Part shown: in pieces, positions 21,888 to 33,478 of the stretch
Position numbering within the stretch: position 1 is the first letter of the stretch
How the letters are laid out: each line of letters starts with the position of its first letter
Assembly: GCA_900618795.1 (NCBI GenBank)
Contig: UYJD01000020.1
Span: 209,827 to 273,826, forward strand
Reading direction: 5' to 3'
From: Cyanodermella asteris
Taxonomy: Eukaryota > Ascomycota > Lecanoromycetes > Ostropales > Stictidaceae
Length of the DNA stretch: 64,000 nucleotides
Notes under the pieces: model-generated
The model's database searches: none
Told to the model about the DNA's origin: nothing
What the model saw: only the letters and a program-made list of their open reading frames with translations
Position numbers and translations under genes: made by a program

Positions 21888-23050
21888 TTTGAGGAATCGG
21901 TGAGATGATCGATGGAGGTTGACTGATTATTGATGAGAAGTAAGGCTTTTGAAGAACAATAAATCACCACCCTTGATGCAATCGCGCCGGATGCACTGTC
22001 CGGGACTCCTTCAGGGACAAGCTGTGATCTTCTCAGCTGGAGCGTTCGCGCACCCAGAGGTAGAGGATTCTTCGGGCAACTTCCGGGATTCGCCCCGAGC
22101 GGGTTAAGCCGACAAACACGCGTATCCCCAAGACTCAGACGTTGGCCACTGGCGATTAGACTCGTTGATGATCCATCGAAACCTTCTGCTGAATAGTCGC
22201 AACCTTTTGGCGCGCATGCAGCGAGCACAAGTGGGTGGCGTCCTGGTCTCAAGAGCGTGATCGCAGACACCAGCGGGTCTCAAGCGCCTTCATCACACAG
22301 TCCAATGATCGCTGGATGATACCGAGGTGTGTAATACACAGATTATTGAGGCTTCAGACCGCAAAATGATGCCCATCGCCGCGAACTGATGCCCATCAGC
22401 TGTCTAGGAGCTGTCGACGGACTGTCTGCCAATTATGTGTCTTGAGCTGCATCTCAGCAGTAGGCAAGAGACCAAGGGAGGTAGGAGCCCATTTTTTGAT
22501 TCAATGTCTATTGCAAATAGGAAGACTCAAACCCTTTCAAGTCAATTTGACTGACAGACTCAATCGCAAAAACAACATCCGAGGTCGAACTCTGAATGGC
22601 CCAATGGTGGCAGGGCAAACGTCCAGTTTGGACAATCAGGATGTGAAAGCTCGCAACGATCCAACAAGGACTCCCTCAGAGATGGGCTCCATCGAGGAAG
22701 CTGCTAGGCCGCGACGAATAATTAGAGACCAAGGCTAAGCTTTCCCCGCAACCACTACCCGGGACCCGCTTGAAACGTTCGCTGAGTATTGAACCCCACA
22801 GCTGTGTTAGCTTCTTAAGTGGATGGTGATGGCTCTTCCAGGCGGTATATTCTTGCAGGGTCACTGCTTTGGCCAGGGCTGTGCTTATGAGCGCGCGGCG
22901 TGAATTCACCAACTCTCAGTCGGACGTGATGATGGCGTATCCAACGACATGCAACGCTCAACTGTTCTATAAGTTGATGTTGTCTGGCAACGTCGCCCCG
23001 ACTTTCTCTCATTCGACGTAGTTTCTTCGACCGTCTGCCAAGCTTCCAAC
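21888..23050. other. Divergent intergenic region
   Basis: Likely holds the promoters of the dehydrogenase (minus) and the former transporter gene (plus). No recognisable protein; the largest frame (22442-22738) has no features. Confidence 0.5.
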
Positions 23051-24643
23051 ATGGCCACCGACCATACCAGAGACCGAGCTCCTCCTAAGCAGTGGTACTA
23101 CGTCTTGTCCATCTTGGTCATCGCCAGTGGCGGCATACCCAAAGGTAGGAAGTCTAAACAGAATCGGACCACAATCGGACCGTCAACGCTGACGTCCTCA
23201 CAGGCTACGACGAAGGCGGTTATAGCTCGTCTGTGAAACTCCCATCTTTCGAGCAGGGCTTTGGTCTCGTCTCCTCCAAGTAGGTGACATATCCCACCGG
23301 TCTCGCCAGCCGCGTGGGCAACATCACATCATTCGCCACTCTAGGGTGCATCTTTGGCGCGCTTTTCGCCTCCTATCTCAATGATCGCTATGGTCGCTTG
23401 AAGGTCTGGCGTTTTGCATGGCTTCTCTGGGCAAGTGGAGCTTTCATGCAGTGTTTCGCCAGCGGCGACTACGGGTTCCTCCTCTTTGCGAGGATCTGGA
23501 CGGGCATTAATGCTGGCGTGCTTACCGTCGTGTCGTCGGTCTCTCTGGCCGAGATTGCTGGGACCAGAGCGAGAGGCTTGGTGGTCTCCTGTTACATGGC
23601 GACATGCCTCTTCTGGTTTTACCCTTGGTAAGGGCTAGCGGAATTCTATGACAAGATAGATGCTGACGGGAAAAGGCTATTTTATCAACTACGCAGCGTC
23701 GTTAAATCTTCCTCACACGGCCAGACTACAGTAGCGAGTCGTGCAGGCTGTCCCTTTGATACCCACTGGCCTTGCTTGGATAGGCTCTTGTGTAATTCCA
23801 GAATCGCCTTCCTGGCTAGCATCCAAAGACTGCATCGCAGGTTCCCAGAGAGCTCTATCAAAACTGCGGAGTGCCCCATTCGACTCACCAGAAATTGATC
23901 GCGAGGTATTAGTCCTGGCCCACGGACAACACATCAATACCGTCGGCTTCAACGGCGACATGTTCAAAATCATAAGGGAGACGTTCACCGATAGATTTCT
24001 CCGCAAGCGTTTGCTGCTAGTCTGGATAATACAAGCCATCGCCCAGTGGTCGGAAGGACAGGGCATCAGCTACTACATCCCGAAAATCTTCCACTACGCA
24101 GGACGAGACTCGGCGTCGGGCGATCTCGTATCGAGCGGCGTATACGGCATCGTCAAGTTCGTCGTGACCATGATCTACGCCACCGTCTGGTTGGCCGGGC
24201 TCTGCACGAGTGAATTCATCTACACGTCCGAGATCTTCACGATGCGACACCGGAACTTTGCGTATGCGACGGCGAATTGCATGCACTGGGCTTGCCAGTT
24301 TGCTCTCGTCAAGGCCGTGCCGGTCATGTTCGTGACGCTCGATGTTTGGGGAGTGTTTGTCTTTTTTTTTTTTTTTTTTTTTTTTGCGGCCGTCACGGCG
24401 TTCGGGCTCGTCTTCCTCGCTGTCGCAGCCCCGGAGACGAAGAGGGTGCCGAGTGTGTGTATGGAGGTGTTGTTCAGTGGCAAGTAGTATCTTGGCTTCG
24501 AGGCTCGGGTTCCGGCGAGCTTTAGGGAGGAGAGAGAGGTCGCGGAGATTGTAGGGTTCATCAAGGAGGAAGAAGCGGAAGGGGCGGGGTGTTCACAAGT
24601 TGAATATGAATCTGAGCGCAGGGAGCGAAGAAGCTGTGAGTGA
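23051..24643 (+). pseudogene. Decayed MFS sugar-type transporter
   Basis: Clear relic of a 12-TM sugar porter. Exon 1 (23051-23144) ends in SGGIPKG, joined across a 59 bp intron (23145-23203) to YDEGGYSSSVKLPSF; then GNITSFATLGCIFGAL, LNDRYGRL (loop 2-3 signature), WTGINAGVLTVVSSVSLAEI, a second intron (23628-23675), GYFINYAASLNLP, VPLIPTGLAWIGSCVIPESPSWLA and, near the end, PETKRVP. Damage: in-frame TAG at 23281, 23732 and 24485, each where the family has Trp; a frame slip just before intron 2; and loss of the middle segment (TM8-10) around 24190, where IYATVW runs straight into LCTSEFIYTSEI. A run of 24 T lies inside the TM11 region. Intron ends and branch sites (GCTGAC) are still perfect, so decay looks recent. 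It cannot make a working transporter. Confidence 0.85.
24362..24385 (+). repeat. Mononucleotide T run of 24
   Basis: An uninterrupted stretch of 24 T inside the transporter relic, reading as eight Phe codons in frame. Such a run is unstable in replication and sequencing, and its length may be uncertain. Confidence 0.9.
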
Positions 24644-26571
24644 ATTCAAGGAGAAGTAGTCTATGCAAGCCACCAGCGAAAGAGGGCGTCTCTTGGACAA
24701 TGATGTTTTCCCAATTCTGCATCGTACAAGCGCTTCGCAGTCTCAACAAAGAGTTTCATCCTCGGCACATGACTCTCCCCGTACCATTGCAAGCACAAGT
24801 CGTGCCAAGGTCGAAAATGTCGAGACTGATCTGCTCGGAGCTGGGAATCTATTCGTGTCGGTTATGTGCATGTGAGCATCCTAGGCTCCCTCGGGAACGG
24901 CGAATTTGATTGAAGCCGACATGCTTGGAAATTCGATTCTTGTCCCTTTCTTTACAAGTGGCACGAATAATCGATCGCAGGAGATGAAGGCATCTTCGCA
25001 GATCTGGTCAAAAGTATGGATTGTGCGAATGTTGGCATGGTAGTAAACTCCGATTGTCAAGACTATCTTGCCTCCCGGGAAGCCGGACGCTCGCCGGCAA
25101 CTCCTCAGTCTCAGAGATGCCGAAAGATCTCAGCATCCCGACCAAGTTACGTCGCCAGCGAATATCATCAAAGTGTGAATCATGTCGAGCGAACCGCGGG
25201 AGAGGCAGTCAAAAAGTCAAGCCAGGGGGTAACCTTGGCAGGGGTGCAAGTCCAGCGCGGACAACAACAGGTCGACCACCAACCAGGTCACCGGAACGTC
25301 TTCACGGGTAAACCAACAATGTGGGCCTCTTGCAGCGAGCTCCTTGAGCCGACAGAAGAGCGATCATCGACTTGCAGCACTATTAGTCAGGATCATACCC
25401 ATTTGCCAGGACGCAGAGCCGGAGAAGCACAATTTGAGGAATTATTTCGCCGACGAGAAAGTTCGGTCAGGATTGAGAAAGAATCCTTTTACACGTGGTC
25501 CAATGTCCGACGGTTGGCCCGTGTGCAAGAGGGATTCGAACACGGCTGCCTAGACTCACTTATCAGTTGATCGCGCTGAATTGCGACTTTTTCTGAGTGA
25601 GATGAGGCTCATCATTGGGTTGTTTTGCTGACCCTTCGAGCGGGCAGACCCATTCGGGCACGCCAGAATGCCGATCCCTAAAGAGCAGCTCGACGAGTCC
25701 CGACGGAGGCCATGCAGCCCGCAGTCCCGCACGCGAGCAGTTGGGCCACCAAGTTGGGTCGGGAACACATGGCGTGGCATGCAAGGGCGTGCTTGGTGGA
25801 GACAACGTGCATACGCGTTCATGGCCGCGGGAAAGGTTCATGTTCGGTGAGTACGCTCTCATCTCGTCTCGCGCGCCGGGGAACTGAATGAAGGAGGGAT
25901 TCTTGGGGTATGGTAACACGACAGCGAGCAAAATGCACTTTGCATCTGAATGAGTGAGGACGTGAAAGGGGATAACATGGGATGGAATCGCTTGGTGTGG
26001 GTAGCGCATTGAATTTCCAGTATGACGCGGGAAGAGGAAGCATGTGTTTGATTGAGGTGATTTCCCGGACATGCGAGGTAATAATAGGACATGTCCGTCG
26101 CAAAAAAAAACCAAAAAAAACCGGTCAGATGCTATTCAATGCCTTGGAAATGATGAGATGCGAGCAGAAAGGGGAGAGAGTAAGATGAGATGGATGCGTT
26201 GTTCGCCGTGAAAGTGTGCCGCGCCGACTGTGAAACATGGCAGCGGTCGACAAGTACATGTTGGAGGCTTTTTCGCTCTGTTCCTGTCTCGTCTGTCGTA
26301 CGTGTATATCAATCTCCACCGTGTCGCAGACTGTACAGTATTGTACCCATCCAGAGCAAAGTTTCTGCTTGCTGGCAGTGAAAGGTGCACGTGCAGCTGC
26401 TGCCGACAAGCTAAGGTGAACTAAAACGAGACGACTGACTTCAGCCTCGATTCAACCCACCACCCTCGTCATATCGCTTCTCCACTCAGCACCAGGAGAA
26501 CGTCTCCCTGTATTCTCTTCACTACAGCTTCTGCCACCTCTTACTGCAAGTCTTCCTCTCACGCCGGCGCG
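24644..26571. other. Long region without a recognised gene
   Basis: 1.9 kb. A 184-codon plus-strand frame (25016-25570) with mildly plausible composition could be a remnant, but its overlapping frames look equally plausible, so I do not call it. From about 26440 the plus strand becomes CT-rich, consistent with the leader of the epimerase gene at 26572. Confidence 0.45.
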
Positions 26572-28213
26572 ATGGCGTCAGACAAGCCCGCCGTGCTGAT
26601 TATCGGCGGTCTCGGTACGTTGCATTTCTGTCGCCAATCTGCCCCTCCCAAGTTTCCCCTCCAAAGCTCTGCCTGCACGCTCTCTGCCACAACCAGCATG
26701 CGGATTGACAATCTGAGTGAAGACTTGGTCGCAAGACCGTGGACAGTCCATCTATCTCGGCCTGGACAGTCTGGTAGCTCAATTCGCTGACCTCCATTCG
26801 CGCTACAGGCTACGTTGGACGCTTTATTGCCCTTCACATCCACCAGAACAACCTCGCCTCCGAGCTTCGCCTCGTCGACAAAGTCCTCCCCGAACTCGCA
26901 TACCTCGCGCCCGAATTTTCAGAAGCATGTTCGAGAGATAGATTCATGCAAGCCGACGCAAGTCGCGAGCGTACGTTCCCTCTTTCCTGATCCCAGTCCA
27001 CCTGGCACTTGTCCAGACCCGAGGCCAACAACTAGCCGGACCCGCCACGCGATCGGCCCTGCAACGAGCTGCTGGCAATTGCCGTCGGCGGGGAAGAGAT
27101 CCGGTGGCCGTCTTGTGGGCCCCCCCGAGACCTACGCATGCGAGACACACAGACCGATTATGCAAGACATATCTGCATGCATACGACCGATCCACCGTGC
27201 TGACCTGTGCTCGTATAGAATCACTTGAAAAGATCTTCACACCCGTCACAGCCCCTTCCTATACCCATGTCTTCAATTGTGGCGGCGAGACGCGCTATTC
27301 GCAAGAGGACTCTGTCTACCAAGTTCGCTCCACACTTCTCACCACAGTCCTAGCAAAAGAGTGCGCTCGCCGTAACATACCCGCCTACGTCGAATTCAGC
27401 ACTGGCCTCGTCTACAAGCCCCCGACCTCATCACTTCTCAACTCTGGTGGTTGTACCGAGACCTCCCCTTTAAAACCCGGGCCCAAGCTCGCCAAAGCGA
27501 AACTCGATGCCGAGACGGTACTGGCGAAGGTCCGCGCCGAGACGAATGGAGCCTTGAACTACGCGATCCTGCGAATAGCGCACGTGTACGGGGATTATGA
27601 GACGGGGCACTTGTCGCGAGCGCTTTGCATGGCGAGGGTGCACCAGGAGCGGGGGCAGGAGATGAAGTTCTTGTATGGGAAAGAGATGCGCCAAAACACC
27701 GTGCACGTACTGGACGTCGCTACGGCAGCGTGGCGTGCCGCACTTTGGGTGACCGGGCCTCTGAATCCCAAGGGCCTCTTGCCCGCTGGTGTTGCATCAG
27801 CTGCAGACATCACGGAGCCGGATGCGGCGCGAGCTTTCAATATCGTTGACGAGGGGGATACGTCGCAGGGCACGATTGCGGAACTGATGGCGCAGCAATT
27901 CAACATCAAGACGGGTTTCACGAACAGCTTGATCAGCAGTTTTGCCAGATTCAACCTGGATTCGGTTGTGGAGGATGTGAACGAGGAGATGTTGCAGCCT
28001 TGGGCAGACCTCTTGCAGGCCAAGAGTATCACGAGGTGTCCGATCACGCCATTCATGGAGAAAGAATTGCTTCACGATGCAGATCTGTGCATGAGCGGGA
28101 AGAAGGCCAGGGAAGTTTTGGAGTGGAAAGTCGGTGCAGGGAGAGAAAAGCTGAACAAGGGGAGTCTGGAAGCTATCGTGAACAGCTACCAGAAGATGGC
28201 ATGGTGGCCGTAA
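26572..28213 (+). CDS. NAD-dependent epimerase/dehydratase-like protein (extended SDR)
   Basis: Three exons: 26572-26614, 26809-26970 and 27219-28213, giving 399 residues. Introns 26615-26808 (194 bp) and 26971-27218 (248 bp) are both GT-AG with GCTGAC branch points. Exon 1 ends inside the Rossmann motif, completed by exon 2: VLIIGGLG+YVGRFIALHI, a GxxGxxG nucleotide site. VFNCGGETRYSQED and VEFSTGLVYKP follow in the positions of the SDR substrate-proximal strands, then ILRIAHVYGDYE and the C-terminal NTVHVLDVATAAW. At the usual YxxxK position the sequence is KLAKAKLDAE: the Lys is present but the Tyr is not, so classical SDR catalysis may be altered. Family members are widespread in moulds, usually annotated as NAD-dependent epimerase/dehydratase without a known substrate. 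The gene converges on the next one at 28498. Confidence 0.88.
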
Positions 28214-28497
28214 ATTCTGGATTGGATGAGTTGGACCCAGGTCAAGCTCTGAATCTCACCACAAGTCAAGCCCTGTATCATGTGATGAAAAGGCCAGAGA
28301 GCGAAAAGATCGGCTTACTTATATCGTACTTGAGAACCTCTTCAGCGTCGCGATGGCAAGGCATGGAACGGCGGTCCTGCATGGGCGGCGTTTGGATATA
28401 CCTGTTGCCATCTGGAAAGTATGGTCGTGTGATGGAGAAGTAGAGGAGAAACAATATCTTGTCCTAAAAACTTACCCATGATCACCCACCACCACAT

Positions 28498-29631
28498 TCA
28501 CGTTCGCTTCCTCAAAGCCAGTATATCCTTCAATTTCACAACGTTCTTTGCGCCCCAGCCGGTCTTGCCACTGGCTATCTCTGGTCGCACTTGTGCATAC
28601 CAACCCCACGTCTTCCTGTCAAGCCCAGCAGGGCCTATTTCCGGCAACCACGACTTGTAAAGAGAGTCGATACATTTCAGCAGCATGCCCAGGTTCTGTT
28701 CGACCTCCTCCGCCCTCGCAGCCGCACTCTGCTTCCTTGCAGTCTTCCCCACCTCGCTCCGCGGAACCGATCCCGCAGCCCGGAGCAAATACGAACGCGC
28801 CGACTGGGGAGTATAAATCGGCATCACGTTCCCGTTGTTTCCGGCACCCGCGCCAGCAATGTTTGACGATTTCAGAGCTTCGAGGTCGAGACCCCACAGA
28901 GGAGACTCCTTCTCCGCGTCAGCTTCGTCATCGTTCCGACCGTGAAGCGTCCCCTGACTCGCCATGTCCACCTCCGCCGTGCCCCACCGATCCTCTTCGT
29001 CGCCCGAACGGCGCATCACCCGGATGTCCTTGCCCATGATCCGCACGCTCGGCTGCCCGGAACCCCAGCCCTGTTCCTGTGCGCTCGTGCCGGATTCGAT
29101 GCCGAGATCGACGGCTCGCGCGCGGCTCGAGATGCTGACGTATGCCTGCGCCAGACTCAGTCTCAAGGAGAGGGGTTGTCCCGGCAAGGTGTATTTGAGC
29201 AGCGTGACGCAGAACGCGAGGACCAGCGGCGCGCGGTTGGTGAAAAGCTCCACACCCTCTAGTTCTTCGGGTGTTTTGTCGGAGGTTGGTAGGGCGAGCT
29301 TTCGTTCCAGGTCTTCGGCTGATGATGATGACGGTGCATCTGAGATCGAAGAAGAGCTTTTCTTGCCCTTCTTTGAGGGGGATGTGGCGGAGTCGCTGTT
29401 GGGGGCGCTGCGCTTCCTGGTCACTCGCTTTGCGGCGTTGTAGACTTGTTTGGAGAGCTTGTCGTCTTGGAAGATGGATATGACGGTTTTGAGGTCGGAT
29501 TTCGCGATGCTCTCCGGCGTCATGAGCGATTGCTCCTGGAGGCCTTTGACTTTTGCCATGGCGCTGGCGAGCGGGACTTTTGCATCTTGGGACAAGAAGC
29601 GAAGGATATTCTGCAATTCTTTGGAAGCCAT
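28498..29631 (-). CDS. Conserved fungal protein of unknown function, likely nuclear
   Basis: 377 residues from MASKELQNILRFLSQDAKVP (ATG at 29631); the frame extends upstream to 29730, but the family begins at this Met. I recognise the type from other moulds (N-terminal LRFLSQDAKVPLASAMAKVK, central TNRAPLVLAFCVTLLKYT and LSLRLSLAQAYVS, C-terminal PIYTPQSARSYLLRA and LGMLLKCIDSLY), but not an assigned function. A basic stretch near residues 72-93 (KRVTRKRS ... SKKGKKS) could be a nuclear localisation signal, followed by a Ser-rich low-complexity linker. No membrane segment. Convergent with the epimerase gene, 284 bp apart. The conserved N- and C-parts separated by variable linkers suggest a scaffold rather than an enzyme, which is inference. 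Confidence 0.82.
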   Translation of the reverse strand: MASKELQNILRFLSQDAKVPLASAMAKVKGLQEQSLMTPESIAKSDLKTVISIFQDDKLSKQVYNAAKRVTRKRSAPNSDSATSPSKKGKKSSSSISDAPSSSSAEDLERKLALPTSDKTPEELEGVELFTNRAPLVLAFCVTLLKYTLPGQPLSLRLSLAQAYVSISSRARAVDLGIESGTSAQEQGWGSGQPSVRIMGKDIRVMRRSGDEEDRWGTAEVDMASQGTLHGRNDDEADAEKESPLWGLDLEALKSSNIAGAGAGNNGNVMPIYTPQSARSYLLRAAGSVPRSEVGKTARKQSAAARAEEVEQNLGMLLKCIDSLYKSWLPEIGPAGLDRKTWGWYAQVRPEIASGKTGWGAKNVVKLKDILALRKRT

Positions 29632-31508
29632 TATGTCTATACTGCGAATTAAATCTGTGATGGTCGTTCGTTGACGTAAGAGTGCAACTATGTAGCGTCT
29701 GAAAACATGCGTATCGCTAGCGGCGAGCAACTCGACAGTGACGATATAGGAAACTGGTCGGAACTTGAGGACATGTCAAGCCGCATGAGCTCCCGTGTGC
29801 TGGAGCGAGGTCGAGCTTGAGTATCTCATCAGGTCAATCGTCTTCGAGCAGTAGCGGGCAGAGATCGATCGCGTGTGGCGCGTGCTGGCGGCTGGCGTCC
29901 TGTAATTGAGCAGATGCTGATTATGCTTGCGAGCCAAGCCACAAACCCATCTTTGCAACTGATACGGCAGCAAAAGCAGGAAGACACGACGAGATGAGTC
30001 TTTCTGTAACACGAGCAGAAGGTAGAAGCACATCTCAACTCGGCATGAGTTGAGCGGGCGGGTGACGCAGGCCCGCTTGTACCGAAAAGGAAATCGTCGC
30101 GAATCCTTACAAGCACCTCTGCTCGATCAAGACTTTGATACTCATATACTTTACGCTTTCGCTTCGCAGCTCAATTCGCGATCTCAAGCTCGTGTCCGGT
30201 CCGGTAGGCCGGCATCTCGGCAAGTCGTGTATTTAAAGCGACCGCTCCTCAGGATGCCCAGAGGCATCACCGTTGAAAATCGATATCAGTCTCAGCACGT
30301 ACTTACGGGCGAGACTTGACAGCCAGCCCTGCTCGAGGCCCCTCTGTCAGTCTCTCACATGTTACAAGATGAAGCATGCTTGGGGCTCTGATTCACTGAG
30401 AGTGATATCTTGAGTCGTGTTGCATGGATTCATCGGGTACAGACAGGCCCGTGGTCAGATCGGAAAACGACCAAGCCTCATGCCGCGCTGCGTATATAGC
30501 AGCGCAACTGAAGCCAGCCGACCTGACGTCTTGACAGTGTTACTCAGTCAGGAATTATTGAGGTGTAATGAGGAAGTACGCTGCGTCTACACGAGCTCAA
30601 TCGAAAATAGCGCCGTGTCGGTGGCTGTGTCGATTCTTCTGGGCTGTTGGCTCACCTCGGCAGGCTGAGCGTGCACCTCTAGTTGAATCTGTCTCAGGAG
30701 AGGGGCCCGAAGAGTTGTCACAATACGATATTGATGATGCTCTTTTGCTCATCCTTGTAAGCCATTACCCGTGGTTTGAACAGTCTTCAAAGCGATACTG
30801 GTGATTTTGACTTTGCCAATTCTCGTCGGCCAACTTCGGCCATGTTCAAATGGTCACTAGTCATTAGCGCCTCTGTCTGGCTTTGAACCGACATAATTCC
30901 AGATGTGCAGTGCAAGCCTTGTTGAGTCTCGTTGACCGATCCACTGCCGTGTACGTATCTACCTGGTCGCTTGTCCTCCAAAGTACCTCGAGTTTGGTGA
31001 CGGTTCGATGCTTGAGACGGCCCCCGTCACCTGTTTCACCAAAATCAAGGCAAAAATTTTCCCTGCGCGTCAAGAAAGTTTTGCTTCTGGTAGGTGAGGC
31101 GTCAAAGTGGCGACATTCTGGTCGAGGGTTTAAGTCTTGAGCTGCCATATTGTTTCGCCGCTGGAACAAGGTTCGAAACGAACTTTAAGTATCGCGGCTT
31201 CGAGCACCACTGTCGCTTGTGGGTCCTAGGGCCACGACGAATTGCATAGTGCACCATCATGCATCACCTCCATTCCTCCACCTCAGCCATTAGTCGATAG
31301 GAGCAACCTTTTTGGCCGAAAACGGTGGGAAAACACTATGCCCTTCATGTGCAGAGACTTTCGTGTTGGCTGAAGTTTTGCTTGTTCGGGTCGGCTACGT
31401 TCGTGACTCGAAGACTCAACAGGTCGAGAATAAAAGAGAGGCCTTTTCCACTACTGTCAAGTCCAGCACCCCGGAGTCTTCTCGCAATCGGAGTCCGAAG
31501 CTTCCTTC
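29632..31508. other. Long region without a recognised gene
   Basis: 1.9 kb upstream of the conserved protein gene. Short unrelated frames only; no simple repeats of note and no RNA gene seen. Confidence 0.5.
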
Positions 31509-32002
31509 GACCGATTATCAAGATCAATCATTCTCCAAGATATTCAGCAGCAGCTCTTTCGTCGCCATCCTTGGCTACACTTGCACAGGCTGCGCCGGCA
31601 CCGGCTCCTCAAGCCGCCGGCTCCCTCAGTCTCGATGCGCGCGACAATGTCGGTGGTGGCGTCCTCTTTGGCCCATCCGCCGGGTATGCCGGGTATGCCG
31701 GTACTGCTTTCAGAATCGCCACCCCCTCGGGCCAGCAGGCCTTCTGCCAGCAGTTCCGGCCAGTGAAGACCGGGCCCCTCAGCTTCAAAAGTTACATCAG
31801 CGGAGATATCGTCGTCAGTCCCTATATGAACGTCACTCGCGCCGGTAGTGGATTCGCCATCGTAAATTGCCCCTCTGAGAGACATTCAAGGAACGGTGTA
31901 AGTGAATGTGAGTATCAGGCCAAGCGAGATAACAATCAGCCCAACAACAATACCGACCAGAGCGGTTTCCTTTCGTTCCCGGCCGCTTACCTAAGTGATT
32001 GA
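31509..32002 (+). pseudogene. Possible remnant of a small secreted protein gene
   Basis: The frame ending at 32002 contains a segment typical of a secreted mould protein: a hydrophobic Ala/Leu/Ser run ending in LAQAAPAPAPQAAGSLSLDARD, then GGVLFGPSAGYAGYAG, FCQQFRPVKTGPLSFKSY and MNVTRAGSGFAIVNC. There is no credible start codon: the ATG at 31325 precedes an unrelated stretch, and the hydrophobic segment seems to switch frame (KIFSSSSFVAIL, then ATLAQA) just before the AP-rich part. A GTAAGT donor after RHSRNG suggests that a 3' intron once existed. I do not recognise the family and cannot exclude a missed upstream exon supplying the start. Confidence 0.3.
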
Positions 32003-32803
32003 AACAGCTCATTTTGCTGAAACACGAACACGTAGATTGTCCTCGAATTTTTGAGCTTCTTTTGAGTCTGTTCGATCGTTTACCGAGGGCCGAGAGTTCC
32101 TCATCAGTCTAGGAAATGTCACAAGTGCAACTGTTGACGAAACGTTTCTCGCACAATTGTCGCCGCTTGCAGTGCCAGTCCTCACAACCCAGCCAATTAT
32201 GATACATTCAGCGGAGAAGGTTTGTAGTGAAAGACACGGGGTCTGTGATCTCTTTTTTGTGCAGCCGTAATATCTATCGTAGCAGCTTTGGCCCTAAATC
32301 CGACGAGTCTTTGCGGACGTTTGATGGATGGGAAACGACGGGAATCTTGCGCATAAGACGCAGTGTCGCAGAGCCGAAGCAAGGACTAGTATCCGTGCAC
32401 AGTACAATGTGGGAATGCCGCCTACTCCCTGATCTGGGTATGGAACAAACGACAGACGTGATCGACAGCGGCGGCAAAAGTGGTTGTCCATGGTCGGCAA
32501 GGATGAGATTGGAATTTAGTTCAGCTGGTGTCTCAAAGGAGTAATGGAATGCCTGCGGCCGGCAGCATGACGTTGCACTCAGCCGCTGTGAACTTGCCCT
32601 CACCTACATTCTGACCAGGGAGCGACCATTGTTGTTCACCACCTACCTTACATTCACGTCGAGCTCCCTTGCGTTTCTTGCGTTCAACCGTCCACCCAAT
32701 AGTGCCACTTTGAATCCGACCACAGACATCGCCCACGTGTACGCCGCGTCATCGTGGTAACCTTCGATCAAACTCAAGCGGGCCGTTATCGGAAAATCTT
32801 ACA
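32003..32803. other. Intergenic region, no gene recognised
   Basis: Spacer before the small secreted protein gene. No coding signal seen. Confidence 0.5.
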
Positions 32804-33478
32804 ATGCGATCTCTCCTCGCCATGGTTTGGCTGTCAATTCTGGCATTGCCTTCGCAAGCGTTTCACCTTAACGTCACGGCATTGGGGGCCTTCAATGGCT
32901 CTTCCGTACTCGAATGCTGGCAGCTGAATTCAACGCTCGCGACATCATCGGAATCGGGGACCGCTGGCGCGCTGTCGTCCGCCCTCGGCGACGTTGCGAA
33001 TCTCACCTACACGGTCCTGCCTGCTGGGTACGATGGTGGAAGGCATAATGCGCCTGCTGTACAGTATGTTTCTGCTTGAAACCTCTCACGCTTTTGCTCG
33101 ATGTTTCATTCGATTCTCACGAGCGGGGTACCGCTTCTCCTGCCGACCGATCATTAGATTCCTCGCAGAGACGGGATGCTAATTCAATTCGACAGATGGG
33201 TAGTGTTCCTGTCCGGCCTCGCGCACGTTACACTTCCCGATGATCCGACTTATGAAGCCTACGTGACCGGCGGGGAGTTCGGACTGTTGCTCGCGACAGA
33301 TACCGCGGACGTGAGCACCAAGGGTCATATCACGACTTATCCGGGCATCACCGAGACCGTTAGCTTGGAGATCCCGATCAACCATGGCGTTATTCCGGCT
33401 CATAATGTGCTATATAAGGGTCCTTGTAAAGCACCTGAAACGGCTGGAATCAGGAACGCTGCGGTAGGCTCGTCTTAG
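32804..33478 (+). CDS. Small secreted cupin-like protein
   Basis: Two exons, 32804-33063 and 33196-33478, joined across a 132 bp intron (GTATGT donor, TGCTAAT branch, CGACAG acceptor), giving 180 residues. Residues 1-19 (MRSLLAMVWLSILALPSQA) form a signal peptide. The join yields VQWVVFLSGLAHVTLPDD, followed by GGEFGLLLATDTA, GHITTYPG, TVSLEIPI and NVLYKGPC, the repeating short-strand pattern of a small beta-barrel (RmlC-like cupin). Fungal homologues are predicted secreted proteins of unknown function, found in plant-associated species among others; no metal-binding cupin triad is complete here. Two Cys (in LECWQL and KGPCKAP) could pair. Two or three N-glycosylation sites occur in the first half. 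Probably acts outside the cell; a role as an effector or allergen-like protein is speculation. Confidence 0.75.

Noticed and set aside
25500-25560. B-box-like GATTCGAAC, possible tRNA
   Set aside because: No pairing T arm, acceptor stem or A box around it.
25016-25570. 184-codon plus-strand ORF and an overlapping frame with SSKCESCRANRGRG
   Set aside because: The Cys pair does not fit a Zn2Cys6 cluster, and no codon bias separates the frames.
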